Shown one piece after another: positions 1-11,027 of a DNA stretch of 64,000 bases (positions are counted from its first letter, which is position 1; every line of letters starts with the position of its first letter). The DNA comes from Lepidostoma basale. Taxonomy: Eukaryota > Arthropoda > Insecta > Trichoptera > Lepidostomatidae. The stretch lies in the NCBI GenBank assembly GCA_022606425.2, contig JAHDVF020001023.1, forward strand, positions 1-64,000, in the 5' to 3' direction. The notes under the pieces were generated by a model that did no database searches, was not told where the DNA came from, and saw only the letters and a list, made by a program, of their open reading frames with translations. The position numbers and the translations under genes are program-made.

Positions 1-257
1 CACATTGCTGCTACGAATTGATTGAGATTCTGCCCACCACATCAATCACTGAAACAGTGGATTTCTGTGGCTCCTATTTGAGATTGGAAATATCTATATA
101 GACAGGAATCAATCTCGCAGCTTCCTCTCCCTGCCTCTCCTTCGTGCCACATAAAACAAATCCCTTCCTTTTTGACCACATCATAAATTGTAAAATTGTA
201 CGTTGCCAAGCGCTTTTTGTAAAACAGAGTATTATTGGAAGGGTTACTTGGAACCAT
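1..257 (-). pseudogene. Transposase-like fragment, broken, runs off the left edge
   Basis: The minus-strand reading contains RLATYNFTIYD, then MWHEGEAGRGSCEI, then FSD-stop-CGGQN. This order resembles a DDE-type domain seen in uncharacterised arthropod transposon proteins, where a (Y/F)SDxCxGQN motif carries a catalytic Asp. In this copy a TGA at 42-44 interrupts that motif, so it cannot make the domain. Homology continues past the stop to the window edge. The transposon superfamily is not certain. Confidence 0.5.
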
Positions 258-375
258 TCAAAGTTGCTGCAGGTCAAAATTTATTGATACAGTTGTGAAG
301 TAGTTGAAATTATATTTCGTTATAAACGTATTATAGAATCTCGCAAGAAGTGTTGTTTAAATATATATCATCCTA

Positions 376-740
376 AACCATCGATACTCAACCCGCGGCC
401 CGCGGGCCGCATAAGGCCCGGTAAGCTTTTATGTGTGGCCCTACACATTTATAACCAGGAGCATTTATTATTAGCTGCATTAGGATATGATTATGCAGAG
501 GTTTTTGATGAATGTTTCGAATTTAAGAACGATACTAATCTGAAAGCTAGTTATGAAGAAAAAAGAAAAAGAAAGGAGTACATCGATTTTTGGAAATTAA
601 TTCCTGAAAAACACAAAACTGTACAAGTTTGTGCCTTCCTGCTTTTAACATTGTTTGCATCAAAATATCTTTCTGAATCATCGTATTCCAAAATGAAATA
701 TGCAAAGACGTATACAGGAATCGACTAACTGACAAAGTAC
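376..740 (+). pseudogene. hAT-like transposase C-terminal remnant (ZBED/SCAND3-like)
   Basis: The frame at 435-728 encodes a piece ending in LLLTLFASKYLSESSYSKMKYAK. This matches the hAT dimerisation region found in domesticated-type ZBED5/SCAND3-like proteins. The usual continuation YRNRLTD appears in the +1 frame just after about 710, so a frameshift has broken it. Upstream, 390-425 holds GC-rich repeated CCCGCGG/GGCCGC units. There is no BED finger and no catalytic core, so this is a dead fragment. Confidence 0.65.
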
Positions 741-744
741 CTTT

Positions 745-1122
745 AAAACAAACAACTCACCAGCACGCCGTCTCCCCGAAGGGGTAGGCAGAAATAATGA
801 ACTGCCGCACTTTTAGTTTCTGACATACTTCTGTCGCCTCCTCAAAATTAATACATCGTGTCGATTCCTCCGACTCCTCACATTATTTGATTTTTTTATT
901 GTACCACGTTCTCCTCGGTCTTCCTCTTATTCTATTATAGTTCCATTAACATCAATAACATTTTTAACATTATTTTTTCATTCACTATTTTCACGTCTCA
1001 AAACCATTTTAATGTTCCTTTCGTTATTTTGTTCATAAAACTTTCATTCGCACCGCATTCACATTCGACATTATCATAAATAGATTTTTCAATTCAGATT
1101 CATTCGTCTAAGAGATCTCATT
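745..1122 (-). mobile_element. LINE-A 3' end, truncated
   Basis: Read on the minus strand, it ends in the family signature CCCCTTCGGGGAGACGGCG followed by a short GTT-rich tail. The rest matches the reverse-transcriptase C-terminal region of the 13,975-14,661 copy (RRMCG, KG(S)LRWFGHMERM, GRPRKTWHDQI, ACMTRCMNVEEAREVCQ) with many frameshifts. Confidence 0.8.
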
Positions 1123-1126
1123 TTTT

Positions 1127-1355
1127 TACAATAAGTAGTTTGAACCCAATTACTGTATACACTTTATTTTTTAGCTAGTATATTGATTCTCGTGACATAT
1201 GACAGGTAGCCAATCTATCGCCATTCTATTGTCACGTGAATTCTACACCAGACCAAAGACAGTGCGACAATCACACTGCCATCACCGGGAATCGAACCCG
1301 AAACCTTTGGTATGGAAGTCGGAACTCTTACCACTCTGCCACGAAGGTCGTCCTC
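1127..1355 (-). mobile_element. SINE-A, tRNA-derived, tail type 2
   Basis: On the minus strand a tRNA-like head (CTTCGTGGCAGAGTGGTAAG A box and GGGTTCGATTCCCGG-like B box) is followed by a body containing GTCTTTGGTCTGGTGTAG and CACGTGACAAT. The 3' part is AGCTAAAAAATAAAGTG...CAGTAATTGGGTTCAAAC, shared with copies at 26.4 and 55.1 kb. Confidence 0.85.
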
Positions 1356-2010
1356 CACCTTCGTGGTCACCACTACTCCATTTATTCTACTTTCATTATT
1401 CTTTTGCTTTCATGGGTACTATATTATGAAATCGCTTATTGCTTATCAAGTATTTATTATATCTGAAAAATATTTTTTACCGTTTTGTCGTAAAATATAA
1501 TAAATTGAAACAGAAAAGTTAGGCAATTGACTGTGTTTCCTGTACAAGTCGTGATAATTCTGTTAAAAACATGTTTTCAATGAACCAACTTGGAAATTAG
1601 TACCACCCTTTAATTTATTTTCCTGTAACGATGTTACGCGACATTCAAACTTTTAAAGCGTCATGACCAGGAAGTTCAATTAAAGCCCAATCAGTTTTTT
1701 TAAATGGGGGGTGCAACCCTGTAAAGCTTTCCACTGCCTTTTTGAATGCTGCCAGAGTTTATTTACATTTAAAATAAAAATATAGATGTTTAACACGTAA
1801 ACGAGTAGAGTTTATAATATTATTGATAGATGGCGAAATATTTTAACTTTATAATAAGGATAGTTTTAAAATAAATATATAATGAAATAAAAAATAAAAA
1901 TATATTTTTAACACTAAAATTAATTAAAACTAGTATAATATTCACGGAAGTAAAAAAAAAATCTACACATTAAAAACTTGGTTCAATGTACAATAAGTTT
2001 CAATTTTTTA
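1356..2010. other. AT-rich, no feature seen
   Basis: Short overlapping frames only. Nothing resembles a protein or a repeat found elsewhere in the window. Confidence 0.5.
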
Positions 2011-2014
2011 AAAC

Positions 2015-2560
2015 TTACTAACTAACCATCACGCCGTCTCCCTGAAGAGGTAGGCAGAAAGAATGGACTGCCACACTTTTCTTTGCTGACATATTTCTCT
2101 CGCTTCCGCAACATTCATACATCGTGTCATGCACGCGCGTCGATTTCTCTGACATGGCCGACATTCAATATTTGATTTATTTGATCGTGCCACGTTTTCC
2201 TCGGTCTTCCTCTATTTCTGGTTCCATTTACATTGTTAACTTATAATTTTTTTACCATTATTTCTTCATTCATTCTTTCCATATGTCCAAACCATCTTAA
2301 TGATCCTTTCATTATTTTGTTCATAACACCATCATTCGCACCGCATTAACTTCTTATATTTTCATTCGACACTCTATCATACACAGAGTATTCACACATT
2401 CGTCTAAGAGATCTCATTTCCACTGCATTTATTTTACTTTCATCCTTCTTTTGCCAGGTTTTTGTTTGCGATGATAACTTTAAGTGCACCATTCACTTTG
2501 TTGCCTGCCCCAACCCTTCTTTCAATATCCCTCTCCACTCGCCCATCTCAACGTTTTAAA
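2015..2560 (-). mobile_element. LINE-A 3' end, truncated
   Basis: Same family as 13,950-14,661. The tail (AACTAACTAACC on the plus strand), the CATCACGCCGTCTCC end and the decayed C-terminal coding region up to GARNKVNGALKVI are recognisable. Multiple stops. Confidence 0.8.
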
Positions 2561-2564
2561 AAAC

Positions 2565-3885
2565 CGAAGGATCGAATTGTAGTAGTCGTTAGAAGAACAT
2601 CAAATTCAATTAAATGTAAATCTTTCTTTTTTCACAAACGTTAAAAATTTCACAATTTACAACACCAAACTGTACTCCTTTTTGTTTTTTTACAATACTA
2701 TCATACAACAATAATCAAAACAAAATTCAAAACAATCCAGAAACCGTTTTCGGGCATGCACATCGTATGCATTTCAACTTTTTCGAATTACTTTCAGAGA
2801 GAATCGAAGTATTCCTCTCTCGCTCTCCTGAATTCAAAATATTTTCGTACTCTTACTTGATCAGAATAATAATAATAAATGACATTCGGGTTTTTGCCCT
2901 TTTATATTATGATAACTTTAAAAATAATAGTGACAATTTAGTAGAATTCTTAGATGTCAAGAAATTATCTATGTGTATTGTATTTTTGTGAGTCACGTAA
3001 GTAGAAACGATTAATTAATTTGACCCTGAGTGAAATAAAAATAGCTGTGGTCACCTACGTAACGTTGAACTCATATACGATCCCAATGTGTTACAAGTTG
3101 GCAAGTTGAGTGCTGTTACAAGTATGGCAAGGATTACAACAGTTAGCCTCCTAAATAAGAGTGATGTAAACAAATAAATATTAAATACCGTCATTACAAA
3201 TACGTCCTACGCATTTTGAGGTATAACTGATATCCATTCTACGTAGCCACAGGCTGGAAAATTACACACATCGCGACGTGACGATCATTCCATTGTATGT
3301 ATTATACATATATATGTTTCATTGTAGAAACATTAGACAGCACAAAACATGAAGTATATCCTATTTGCGTGCTGTCTGTCCGTCCAAATTGAATTTGTCA
3401 CGTTCAATAAATGCATTGCTCTCTGGACTGATGGTAATAATTTCCGAATTCCCATAATTCATCCACAGTAACTGGGGTCGTTTTGAAATTGGTTGTAACG
3501 TTATTAGGCACGATTATCCGATATTCAATAGATTTCCTATTTGCAAAGGGGGTGCTAATTCATGATAGGACTTCGAATACATTTTAACGAAATTATTATT
3601 TTCCGAAACTTGGAATTATAATATAGTGATGTCAGTTCTTGAACACTTCAGTCATTTGATTTTTTAGTTCAGGTTTTATCATTTCATGTTTACTATTAAA
3701 AAGAAATAACTGTTGTCTTTATCTGCTCGTAATATTTATTTTATTTTTATTTATTTACTTGAAATAGTACACATGTATAAACACATTTTTTAATAAAAAC
3801 TTTAAATAATAATCTACATAAACATCAATAAAAGGTTACACATTTGTTTAATTATTTTCTAAATTTGTTCATATTCTGCTTTTAA
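2565..3885. other. No gene or repeat recognised
   Basis: AT-rich sequence. The 74-codon frame at 2767-2991 is low-complexity and has no recognisable domain. Could be old transposon sequence or ordinary intergenic DNA. Confidence 0.45.
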
Positions 3886-3889
3886 AAGC

Positions 3890-4235
3890 CTTCTTCCTCT
3901 TCTTCCTCAGCCTATTCCCGTCCACTCCTGGACAATGGCCTCCTCCATTCGCTTCCGTGTCACTCTGTCCTGTGCAGACTGCATCCAGGTTATTCCGACG
4001 TGTCTGATCAGATCATCCTTCCACACTTCTCTTTGCCATTCACGGTCTCCAAGTCAGCAGCCTTCTTGTTCACTTTTCATCTGAGCTTCTGGATACGTGA
4101 CCTGCCTATTGCCACCCGGTGGATGATGTCAGTGACCTTTGTTTTTTCTCTTACCGTATCGTTTCTGACTCTGTCTCTTAGGCTTATTCTTAACCTAGCT
4201 CTTTCCATGGCTCTTTGGATCATTAAGAACCTTAT
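3890..4235 (-). mobile_element. LINE-D 3' end, truncated
   Basis: The minus-strand translation, with frameshifts, gives IQRAMERARLRISLRDRVRND, REKTKVTDII, then GITWMQSAQDR and EEAIVQEWTGIG followed by an AGGAAGAGGAAG-type end. This is the C-terminal region of an RTE/CR1-like LINE also seen at 19.3, 44.6 and 52.4 kb. Confidence 0.75.
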
Positions 4236-4384
4236 ATTTATAGTATTTCTGATGTTTTTTTTTCTGAATAGAGCCATATTTTATTTGTTCTTTGGTAGTG
4301 TAATTTATTTTCTTAATAACATATTTTCTTATTTTGTTGCATATCCAATCCTGGATATTTGGGACCACTTACATACTTCATTTT

Positions 4385-4625
4385 ACTATTGTCCATTGAG
4401 GCCTTTATGAGGCTACCCGCAGTCAGCAATTCGTTCCACTATCTGATGTTTCCCAGTCATGAAATTATTCTACAACCCACGCCTCTTTGTCACCCATGCA
4501 GTTTTTTATTATTTTGAAGTGAGCAGCTGACGATCCGTTCTCATGCGTCTCAGCTCTTGATCAGTCATCAATCTTACCGTCCAAGGTATCTTGAGCATTC
4601 TCAAACGTCCAGATTTCAAAAGCTT
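4385..4625 (-). mobile_element. LINE-B fragment
   Basis: The minus-strand translation LRMLKIPWTVRLMTDQELRR then MRTDRQLLTSK parallels the fragment at the right edge of the window (YRRMLKIPRTARVTNEKVQR). RTE-like reverse-transcriptase C-terminal region. Confidence 0.65.
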
Positions 4626-4629
4626 ATAT

Positions 4630-5220
4630 GCCAAGTTTGATTTAATGCTTTCTACTCAAAAGTTTTTGCTCATAAATTTTCATTACTAAGGAACACTTAC
4701 GTTTTCCTAAAGTTTATAATAAATTTCGGCGAAAATTACATGAATTTTCACTTCGTCCTAATTGTATCTTTCTTAAATTATTATTATACTAGACAAGTAT
4801 CTACTGTTTTTCAGCACTTATGGTAAAAAATTAGAGTACATAAATGATTTCTTAGATTCGTGTCTATAACAGTGACAGCGTACAAATAAAAATAGTTTAT
4901 GTTACACTTGGTTTGCTTGACAAATTTATCTTATCTTTTATTGAGGAATATTTTATTATCCTTTAATATTACTTGCATCTGCAGTATTAAATTTGGAGGA
5001 AAGGATTAGAAGAAAGCTTTTTAACCGCGGGAAATATATTAAGTTGCGGAGATGAGAAGATATGTGTTTATTGTGAAATATTAGGGTAAGGTTAGAAACA
5101 TTTTTTTTCCTATATCGGGAAATCGTCATCAATGTAACTACTTGTCTGATTATTTCTAATCTGTATCTAAAAGTAGGCGAAATAGAGGAAGTCTGAAAAA
5201 AAAAGGCAAGATCAAATAAA
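4630..5220. other. No feature seen
   Basis: AT-rich. The 96-codon minus-strand frame at 4956-5246 shows no recognisable domain and overlaps the start of a LINE-A fragment. Confidence 0.45.
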
Positions 5221-5224
5221 CGAA

Positions 5225-5688
5225 ATATCAAATTTCGGCCACACATGACACGATGTATGAAGGTTATAGAATCGAGAGAAGTATGTTAGGAAAGAACAGT
5301 ATGGCAGAGTAATGCAGACGTACTGCAGAGAGCCAGAGCCAATAGAGAGCTAATGTCGAGTGTGAAAATTAGAAAAGTCTCATATTTGGGTTTTGTGCTA
5401 AGGGGAGAATTATTACCACCTCCTTCCACTGATATTAATGGGTAAAGTGGAGGGACTTCGGGGAGTTGTTAGAAGGCATCTGTCCTGACTGCGGAGCATC
5501 AAAGAGTGGACAGAAATAACAAGAGTTCAGAACCGGTTCCAAGTGGCGCAGGAAAGAGATGGCTTTGCTGCAGTGATCGCCAACGTTGGGGGACCTGACA
5601 CGGCACCAAAAGAAGAAGATTATGACAGTCCATTATTTCTGCTTATCCATTTGTGGAGACGGCGTGATGGTTAGTTAGTTTAGTTTTT
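5225..5688 (+). mobile_element. LINE-B 3' end nested inside a LINE-A 3' end
   Basis: LINE-A sequence (ACACGATGTATGAA...GAACAGTATGGCAG) stops near 5300. LINE-B follows (SNADVLQRARANRELMSSVK, ending AAVIANVGGPDTAPKEED and a GAAGAAGA run) to about 5625. LINE-A then resumes with CAGTCCATTATTTCTGC and ends in GGTTAGTTAGTTTAG. LINE-B therefore inserted into, or recombined with, a LINE-A copy. Confidence 0.75.
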
Positions 5689-5689
5689 A

Positions 5690-6550
5690 GAAATTGTATA
5701 AGTCATAAGGCGCTGTTCTAGTGTTAGATTTCAATAACTCTGTTTAACGGTGTGACCCCTGTATTTCAATACATATTTGACGATCGATATAAATTTGAAA
5801 TAATTTATTAACATAAGTATGAGCATTATTTAAATCAACATTATTTTAAACATTCGCCAGAGATAGTGCTTTTCATACAATTTGCAGGTTTATTGTAACA
5901 TATTTGAGTACAAACAATTCGTATTAACTTAACATAAGGTTGAATAATTTTTTTTTAATTATTGTAACACTGGAAATTATATCATATATACTCGTATTGT
6001 AGATTCTTGTATTTTGTTATTTGTCTGTTAATATGCTTTTTGAATATGATTCGAACGAAACAACACAGCATGGCAACCAGAGCTGTCAGATTACAAACAA
6101 TTAAATGCCAATAATATAATTCCTTCACGTACTTCGAATAATATAAAAGAGTCCACGTGTAGTGCAATTTCCACGAGCTAAGATAAAGTTTTAATATATA
6201 TAATTAAACTTCATATCCTCCCCGAAGTTAATATGACAACGTTGCAGTAAATAGTTTCACGGTGGTGGTCGGTAATATAATCATATAAATATACACTTTT
6301 TTATTGGTTTTTGGAACTAATGCATTATCATTATATTATCAGAAAAATAGATTTCAAATATTATCATTTATGTATATTATATTTATATATCTAAATACAT
6401 GTGTCATTTATATACGTTATGCATACGTGTGTTTCTTTGCACCAAACAATCTAGCATTTGAATTTTTTTTGTGTGTAGCAATCATGGTGTGCTTTAACTA
6501 AATGTCAGTGTTAATCTATTGTGATTTAAATACTTATAATTTTTGTTTAT
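5690..6550. other. AT-rich, no feature seen
   Basis: No protein-like frame, no repeat family recognised. The frames at 5982-6167 and 6304-6501 are AT-driven. Confidence 0.45.
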
Positions 6551-6554
6551 GATT

Positions 6555-7445
6555 AAGGCGTCGAAATTGTGGATTTGTTTGTATGTAATAAAGCACTGTT
6601 TTTAATACAATTTGAGTATATTTTTCTAGACGTGTTTCGAAGGTTTTATACGTCCATCATCGATATGACATTTATTACGAAAAATATATGTATTACGAAT
6701 GAGAATATCTGTTTTCTAGAAGTTTTATTTTATTTTTTGGCAATTATTATTATTATATTATTTTGTTAAATCGCTCTTCACATCATGACAGCATGAGCCA
6801 AATCAATGTAAAGGGTATTATAGCTATTATAATGATTCTCATGACATGTGATAGGTAGCTAATCTATCGCCTTTTTATTGTCACGTGAATTCTACATTAG
6901 ACTAAAGATAGTGTGACAATCACACTGCCCTCACCGGGAATCGAATCCGGAACCTTCGGATTGGCAGTCAATGCACTTACCACTCGGCCACGAAGGTCGT
7001 CTGAAATGTTTGCTTTGCTCAAGGCATTATCAAACATGGAATTTAATAATCATTTACCAAATCGAAACATTTCATTACCATAAAATAAAATAAATCTTGT
7101 AGGTAACAGATTCATTTAAACTAATTATGTAATATAAAAAAAAATAACCGAAATAATGTTAAGATTTAAAATCCAAAGATTATTCTGTTCCTGCTCTATG
7201 TTACTCTCCCTGTATCATTCCAAATAATGATTCCTGATCCGTTATTTTGTCCCTAGTACTCCGCCTAATTTTAATTTGCACGTCTTATATCCATTGGTTC
7301 TTTTATTTTGTTTAAAATATTTTTGAAGCCATGACATACTCGTCATATTATAAGATGAAAGTGTATAACCTTCGAAACGTGTTGTGAAAATGAAAAAAAA
7401 ACTCAAAAGAGTAAAAATTGTGCTTTAATTAAAAAATAAAATGTT
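6555..7445. mobile_element. Palindromic (family A) element opened by other insertions
   Basis: The left arm 6580-6670 (AAAGCACTG..., TGTTTCGAAGG, CATCATCGAT) is inverted at 7350-7435 (GATGAAAGTGTATAACCTTCGAAACGTG..., ACTCAAAAG, GTGCTTTAATTAA). In the intact family A copy (8600-8835) the arms are adjacent. Here about 700 bp separate them: a family B half-arm (6700-6770), a SINE-A and AT-rich filler. Confidence 0.6.
6739..7000 (-). mobile_element. SINE-A, tRNA-derived, tail type 1
   Basis: A nearly full copy on the minus strand: head GACGACCTTCGTGGCCGAGT, B box GGATTCGATTCCCGG, body with GTCTAATGTAGAATTCACGTGAC, and 3' part GATTTGGCTCATGCTGTCATG ending in (AAT)n at 6739-6765. Confidence 0.88.
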
Positions 7446-7449
7446 GTTT

Positions 7450-8315
7450 CAATATTGTTTTTTTTATCATTTTAGCCGCAAGTAATTGGGCAGCTACTTA
7501 TAGCTTAAATAATAAAACATATTTATAAAGGTTTTAAATCTTCAATTTACTGATTGTGGTTTTATAGTTTTAATAATGTACATAATAATTCAGCTTTCTC
7601 AGATATATTTGATATCGCATACAATCAATTTGATATAAAAAACATACTGGATATGTTCTTTATCAAATTTTTGAATTAAGTCTACAAGTTATATGTTTGA
7701 TTTTTGTCTGCATGACAAATGAATTATTTGAAAGTATTTGGGATGATAGAAGTATTTGGGATTTAAAAATCAATGATGTAAATTTTCTGCGCAATTACTT
7801 GTGGCAGTAGAAAGCTAAGTTTACTTGAAATATATTTTTATTTACTTTTATTTGGGTATTTTTTTATAAGGGGGTATCTATGAATTTTGTTTTATTTCTG
7901 TTACAGAAAACAAAGTGAATAATGGAATGTAGTATGCAAATTTTTAACTGATGCTACGCATGAAGATAATACATTGTTCTTCAGCATGTTGGGACAAATA
8001 ATACAAATCGGAATTCGAAGAATTGTTAAATCAAAATGGATTCATAACTTGCCCACTTCCACAGGAACAGTCGAAAAGGGGTTAATCTATTTAATTTATT
8101 AATAGTTTATAAATCAATGCGCACTGAAAATATAGAAATATGACATATTTGATAATAACGTGTTTATAAGAACATATACAAAATAATATTTTTATAGGCT
8201 TATGAAGAATTTCACATTTATTATATATTACATACCCGATTAATATTTTTTATTTTTTATTTTTTATTGGCGAATGTACATTTCTTTCTCGGATATATCG
8301 AAGAGCAAATTAGAA
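7450..8315. other. AT-rich, no feature seen
   Basis: No coding signal and no recognised repeat. Confidence 0.45.
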
Positions 8316-8317
8316 AT

Positions 8318-8565
8318 AAGTAATTTATTGTTTCTTGAACAATGATATAAAATTCCATATTAAATAAAAAAATTAAATGATAACATCTGTTTTCTAGAAG
8401 TTTTATTATATTTTATTTTATGGGAATGACATGTTTCGCCTACCCAAGGTATTAAGAAAGAATTTTTTAATGCATTAGCAAGACAAACAAATTTATAACA
8501 AACAATTTTAAAAAAATATTATAAAAATCCTAGAAAATATACGTTTTCATTTGTATTAATTAAAT
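8318..8565. mobile_element. Palindromic element, family B
   Basis: Begins TTGTTTCTTGAACAATGATA and has arms containing TTTTCTAGAAGTTTTATTATA and GACATGTTTCGCC, inverted toward 8565 (CTAGAAAATATACGTTTTCA). Close relatives lie at 26.9, 38.9 and 41.7 kb. The right arm is decayed. The GAAAC-AU-GUC part of the hammerhead-like motif is kept on the minus strand at 8428-8437. Confidence 0.7.
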
Positions 8566-8665
8566 ATAATTTTAGATAAACTTAAAGCGTTAACAATTTG
8601 TAAATTCATAATGACGATTTTTTTAAGAATTAAAACCGTGTTTTTTTCCATTTTTGAGTTAATTT

Positions 8666-8709
8666 TTCTCTACATGTTTCGACGGTTTACACCTTCATCA
8701 TCGGGAGAA
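8666..8709 (-). ncRNA. Hammerhead-ribozyme-like motif (family A, left arm)
   Basis: Minus-strand order: UUCUC (stem I), CCGAUGA, U, GAAGG/CCGUC stem II, GAAAC, AU, GUA triplet, then GAGAA, which pairs with UUCUC over 5 bp. Differences from a canonical hammerhead are C for U in CUGAUGA, one extra U before stem II and a mismatch in stem II. Activity is uncertain. Confidence 0.5.
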
Positions 8710-8740
8710 CGATATAAAACTCAATTATAGTTTTATATCG

Positions 8741-8784
8741 TTCTCCCGATGATGAAGGTGTAAGCCTTCGAAATATGCCGAGAA
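8741..8784 (+). ncRNA. Hammerhead-ribozyme-like motif (family A, right arm)
   Basis: UUCUC (stem I), CCGAUGA, U, GAAGG-loop-CCUUC stem II, GAAA, UAU, GCC in place of GUC, then GAGAA pairing with UUCUC. Stem I and stem II are perfect, but the cleavage triplet and one core base are substituted, so it is probably inactive. Confidence 0.5.
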
Positions 8785-8839
8785 AAATAAACTCAAAAGT
8801 GGAAAAAACGGTATTTTAATTCATAAAAATATCATATTT

Positions 8840-9195
8840 AAAAATTAGTAAGCTTGTATTGTTCTTCGTGTTTTTACGTACTTTTGCCTAAACAGCTGTT
8901 ATCTTATACAATTTTTTCTCACGTTTGCAAAGTGAGAAATGTCTTATCTGTGATCGGTCGATGAAATTGTTCAGTTGGTTTGTTAGATAAAACGATGTAC
9001 GAAATTATTTTTTATGCACTCGACCCACTTTAGTTCTTTTTGTTATATTATTATTATTTCTATCATATATCCTCGGTTCGTTAATTAAAGGTTAAGTAAC
9101 CCGTTCGTGGTGTTTAATTATTTATTACTTTTCTTTATTTGGGAAGATTCATTCAAGTGGTTAATGTTTTTTTGTTTGTTTTATTATATTTTATA
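8840..9195. other. AT-rich, no feature seen
   Basis: No coding frame and no recognised repeat. Confidence 0.45.
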
Positions 9196-9199
9196 AAAA

Positions 9200-9425
9200 C
9201 TAAACTAACTAACATTCCCGCCATCTTACCGAAGGGGTAGGCATAAATAACGGATCATAATTTTTTTTTCGGATATATTCCTCTCGCTTCCTCAGCATTC
9301 GTACAAGGTGTCATGCACGCCGTCGATCTCCGACTCCTCACGTGGCCGAAATTTTATATTTGATTGATTTTATCGTGCCAAATTTTCCTCAGTCTTCCTC
9401 TTTTTATAGTTCCGTTTACATATCC
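9200..9425 (-). mobile_element. LINE-A 3' end, truncated
   Basis: Plus strand reads AACTAACATTCCCGCCATC...GGGGTAGGCATAAATAA, then decayed LINE-A C-terminal sequence (TCTCGCTTCCTCAGCATTCG, GTCATGCACGC) ending near the GRPRKTW equivalent. Confidence 0.75.
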
Positions 9426-9535
9426 TTTCTGTAATCTAAGATCCTAGGTAATAATTAAAAAAAAAATTGAATGTTACAAATTCTTGTAGACAAATTCTGG
9501 ATTTTACCCATTGCGGATAAATTATTATTTTATAA

Positions 9536-9940
9536 GGATTAATTGTATCTCTGTAAAATAACTGGTCCAAGTTAAGGCATAAAAATTGGAGAGACATCTC
9601 CAGGCGTAATCTAGTACTTTATGATAATTGCAAAGCCTTTCACGGTGCATTAATAAAGATTTTCTCCTTAATGCTTCCCAATCTTAATAGATGACGCTAG
9701 TGTAGAGTGAACTAAAAAATGTAAAGATAAGCGTGGGATTCTAGCATATATACAAGTTCCAAAAAATTTACAGATGTGGTGGTCATAAGAAGGGCGGAAT
9801 GGGGAATGTTGTTAAACACAAAGCGATCGCTCAACCCAACCAATGACAGGTCATAAGTCTTGTAAGCGCCTCGGCCACCATATTCTGTTCCCAGAAAACA
9901 ATTTACATCTTCGTCTCTATTGAGATACAATCAATCCTTA
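9536..9940. mobile_element. MITE with GGATTAATTGTATCTC-type terminal inverted repeats
   Basis: AAGGATTAATTGTATCTC at 9536 is inverted as GAGATACAATCAATCCTT ending near 9940. The interior (TTGGAGAGACATCTCC, CATTAATAAAGATTTTCT, AACCCAACCAATGACAGGTC) is shared with 21,357-21,765. The 72-codon minus frame inside is not protein-like. Confidence 0.75.
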
Positions 9941-9944
9941 TGAA

Positions 9945-10390
9945 ATAATTACAAAGGCTCTTATTTTTGTAAAGAAAAATAAACGATAAATAAAATAGAT
10001 AGTCCACGTTGTTGGTGATGTGTGTACTTCAATAGAAAAAGGTCAACCCAGAGTAAATAACGTACCGTTCAATTAGTTACTGAAAGCATAGACGTGGCTT
10101 CCAGAGCAGCGAAACCAATTACGTATAGCTATTAGCCTTTGTGGTACTAGACGAGGCTGTTCACGGGGGACAGACGTTTATCCGAACAAACATTTCAAAA
10201 TGTCATCATGCGCTGCCTGCAAAGAGTCAAATGAAATGGTTACATTTGTGATGTCAAGAACAAATAGATTTTCAAAGCGAATAATAACTCAACAACAATT
10301 TTATTTCTTACTGATGGTTAAGGTATTAATTTTGTAAAACTCCATTATTAATTTATAATAGCAAACACGATTAATTGATGGTTTAAATAG
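9945..10390. other. No feature seen
   Basis: Moderate-complexity AT-rich DNA with no coding frame and no recognised repeat. Confidence 0.4.
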
Positions 10391-10394
10391 GATT

Positions 10395-10530
10395 TAATTT
10401 ATACAATAAATTATATAAATAGTACTGACAAATTTGTTTCACCTTGCAAGGGCATTCTCACACTCGAGGTTTGAGAATGCCCTCGCAAGGAGAAACGAAT
10501 TTGTCACTTTATATAATTTATAACTAATTT
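10395..10530. mobile_element. Palindromic element, family G
   Basis: Inverted repeat centred near 10,466. Left arm holds GACAAATTTGTTTC and CTTGCAAGGGCATTCTCA; the right arm holds the inverse (TGAGAATGCCCTCGCAAGG, GAAACGAATTTGTC). The plus strand 10,471-10,505 reads UUGAGAA-U-GCCC...AAGG-A-GAAAC-GAAUUU-GUC, the same motif order as the other palindromes. Confidence 0.7.
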
Positions 10531-10531
10531 A

Positions 10532-10910
10532 GTAACTTACCACCACGCCCTCTCCCCGAAGGGGTAGGCAGAATGAATGGACTGCCAGACTTTTCTTTCC
10601 TGACATATTTCTCTCGCTTCCTCAACATTCATACATCGTGTCATGCGCGTGCGTCGATTTCTCTGACTCCTCACGTGGCCGACATTCAATATTTGATGTT
10701 TTCCTCTATTTCTATTTCTAGTTCCATTTACATCGTTAACGTATAATTTTTTTACCATTCTTTCTTCATTCATTCTTTCCATGTGTCCAAACCATCTTAA
10801 TTATCCTTTCATTATTTTGTTCATAACACCATCATTCGCATCGCATTCACTTCTTATATTTTCATTCGGCACTCTATCATACACAGAGTATCCACACATT
10901 CGTTGTAGTT
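10532..10910 (-). mobile_element. LINE-A 3' end, truncated
   Basis: Decodes on the minus strand as VKKLYVNDVNGTRNRNRGK, RSQRNRRTRMTRCMNVEEAR, then the CCCCTTCGGGGAGAGGGCG end. It overlaps the right edge of the family G palindrome. Confidence 0.8.
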
Positions 10911-11027
10911 TAATTTATTGTATAAATTAAATCCAATTAATCCAATTGAACAATTGCTTTTGCTATTGTAAATTTAATTATTATATGAAAATCGATTTTT
11001 TTAGCTTATACGCATATTGGCAATACT

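Larger units (their letters stand above)
8600..8835. mobile_element. Palindromic element, family A, near-perfect inverted repeat
   Basis: Two arms of about 110 bp meet near 8725. They share ACCTTCATCATCGGGAGAAC and its inverse, and ACTCAAAAGTGGAAAAAAC at the outer end. Each arm carries one hammerhead-like core (minus 8666-8709, plus 8741-8784). It has no coding capacity. Confidence 0.85.

Noticed and set aside
4000..4410. 136-codon hydrophobic plus-strand protein
   Set aside because: It is the complementary strand of a LINE-D fragment; the apparent membrane segments come from AT-rich antisense sequence.
10427..10505. Rho-independent-type terminator or CRISPR-like repeat
   Set aside because: The hairpin is the core of a eukaryotic palindromic element; there is no spacer array and no bacterial gene nearby.
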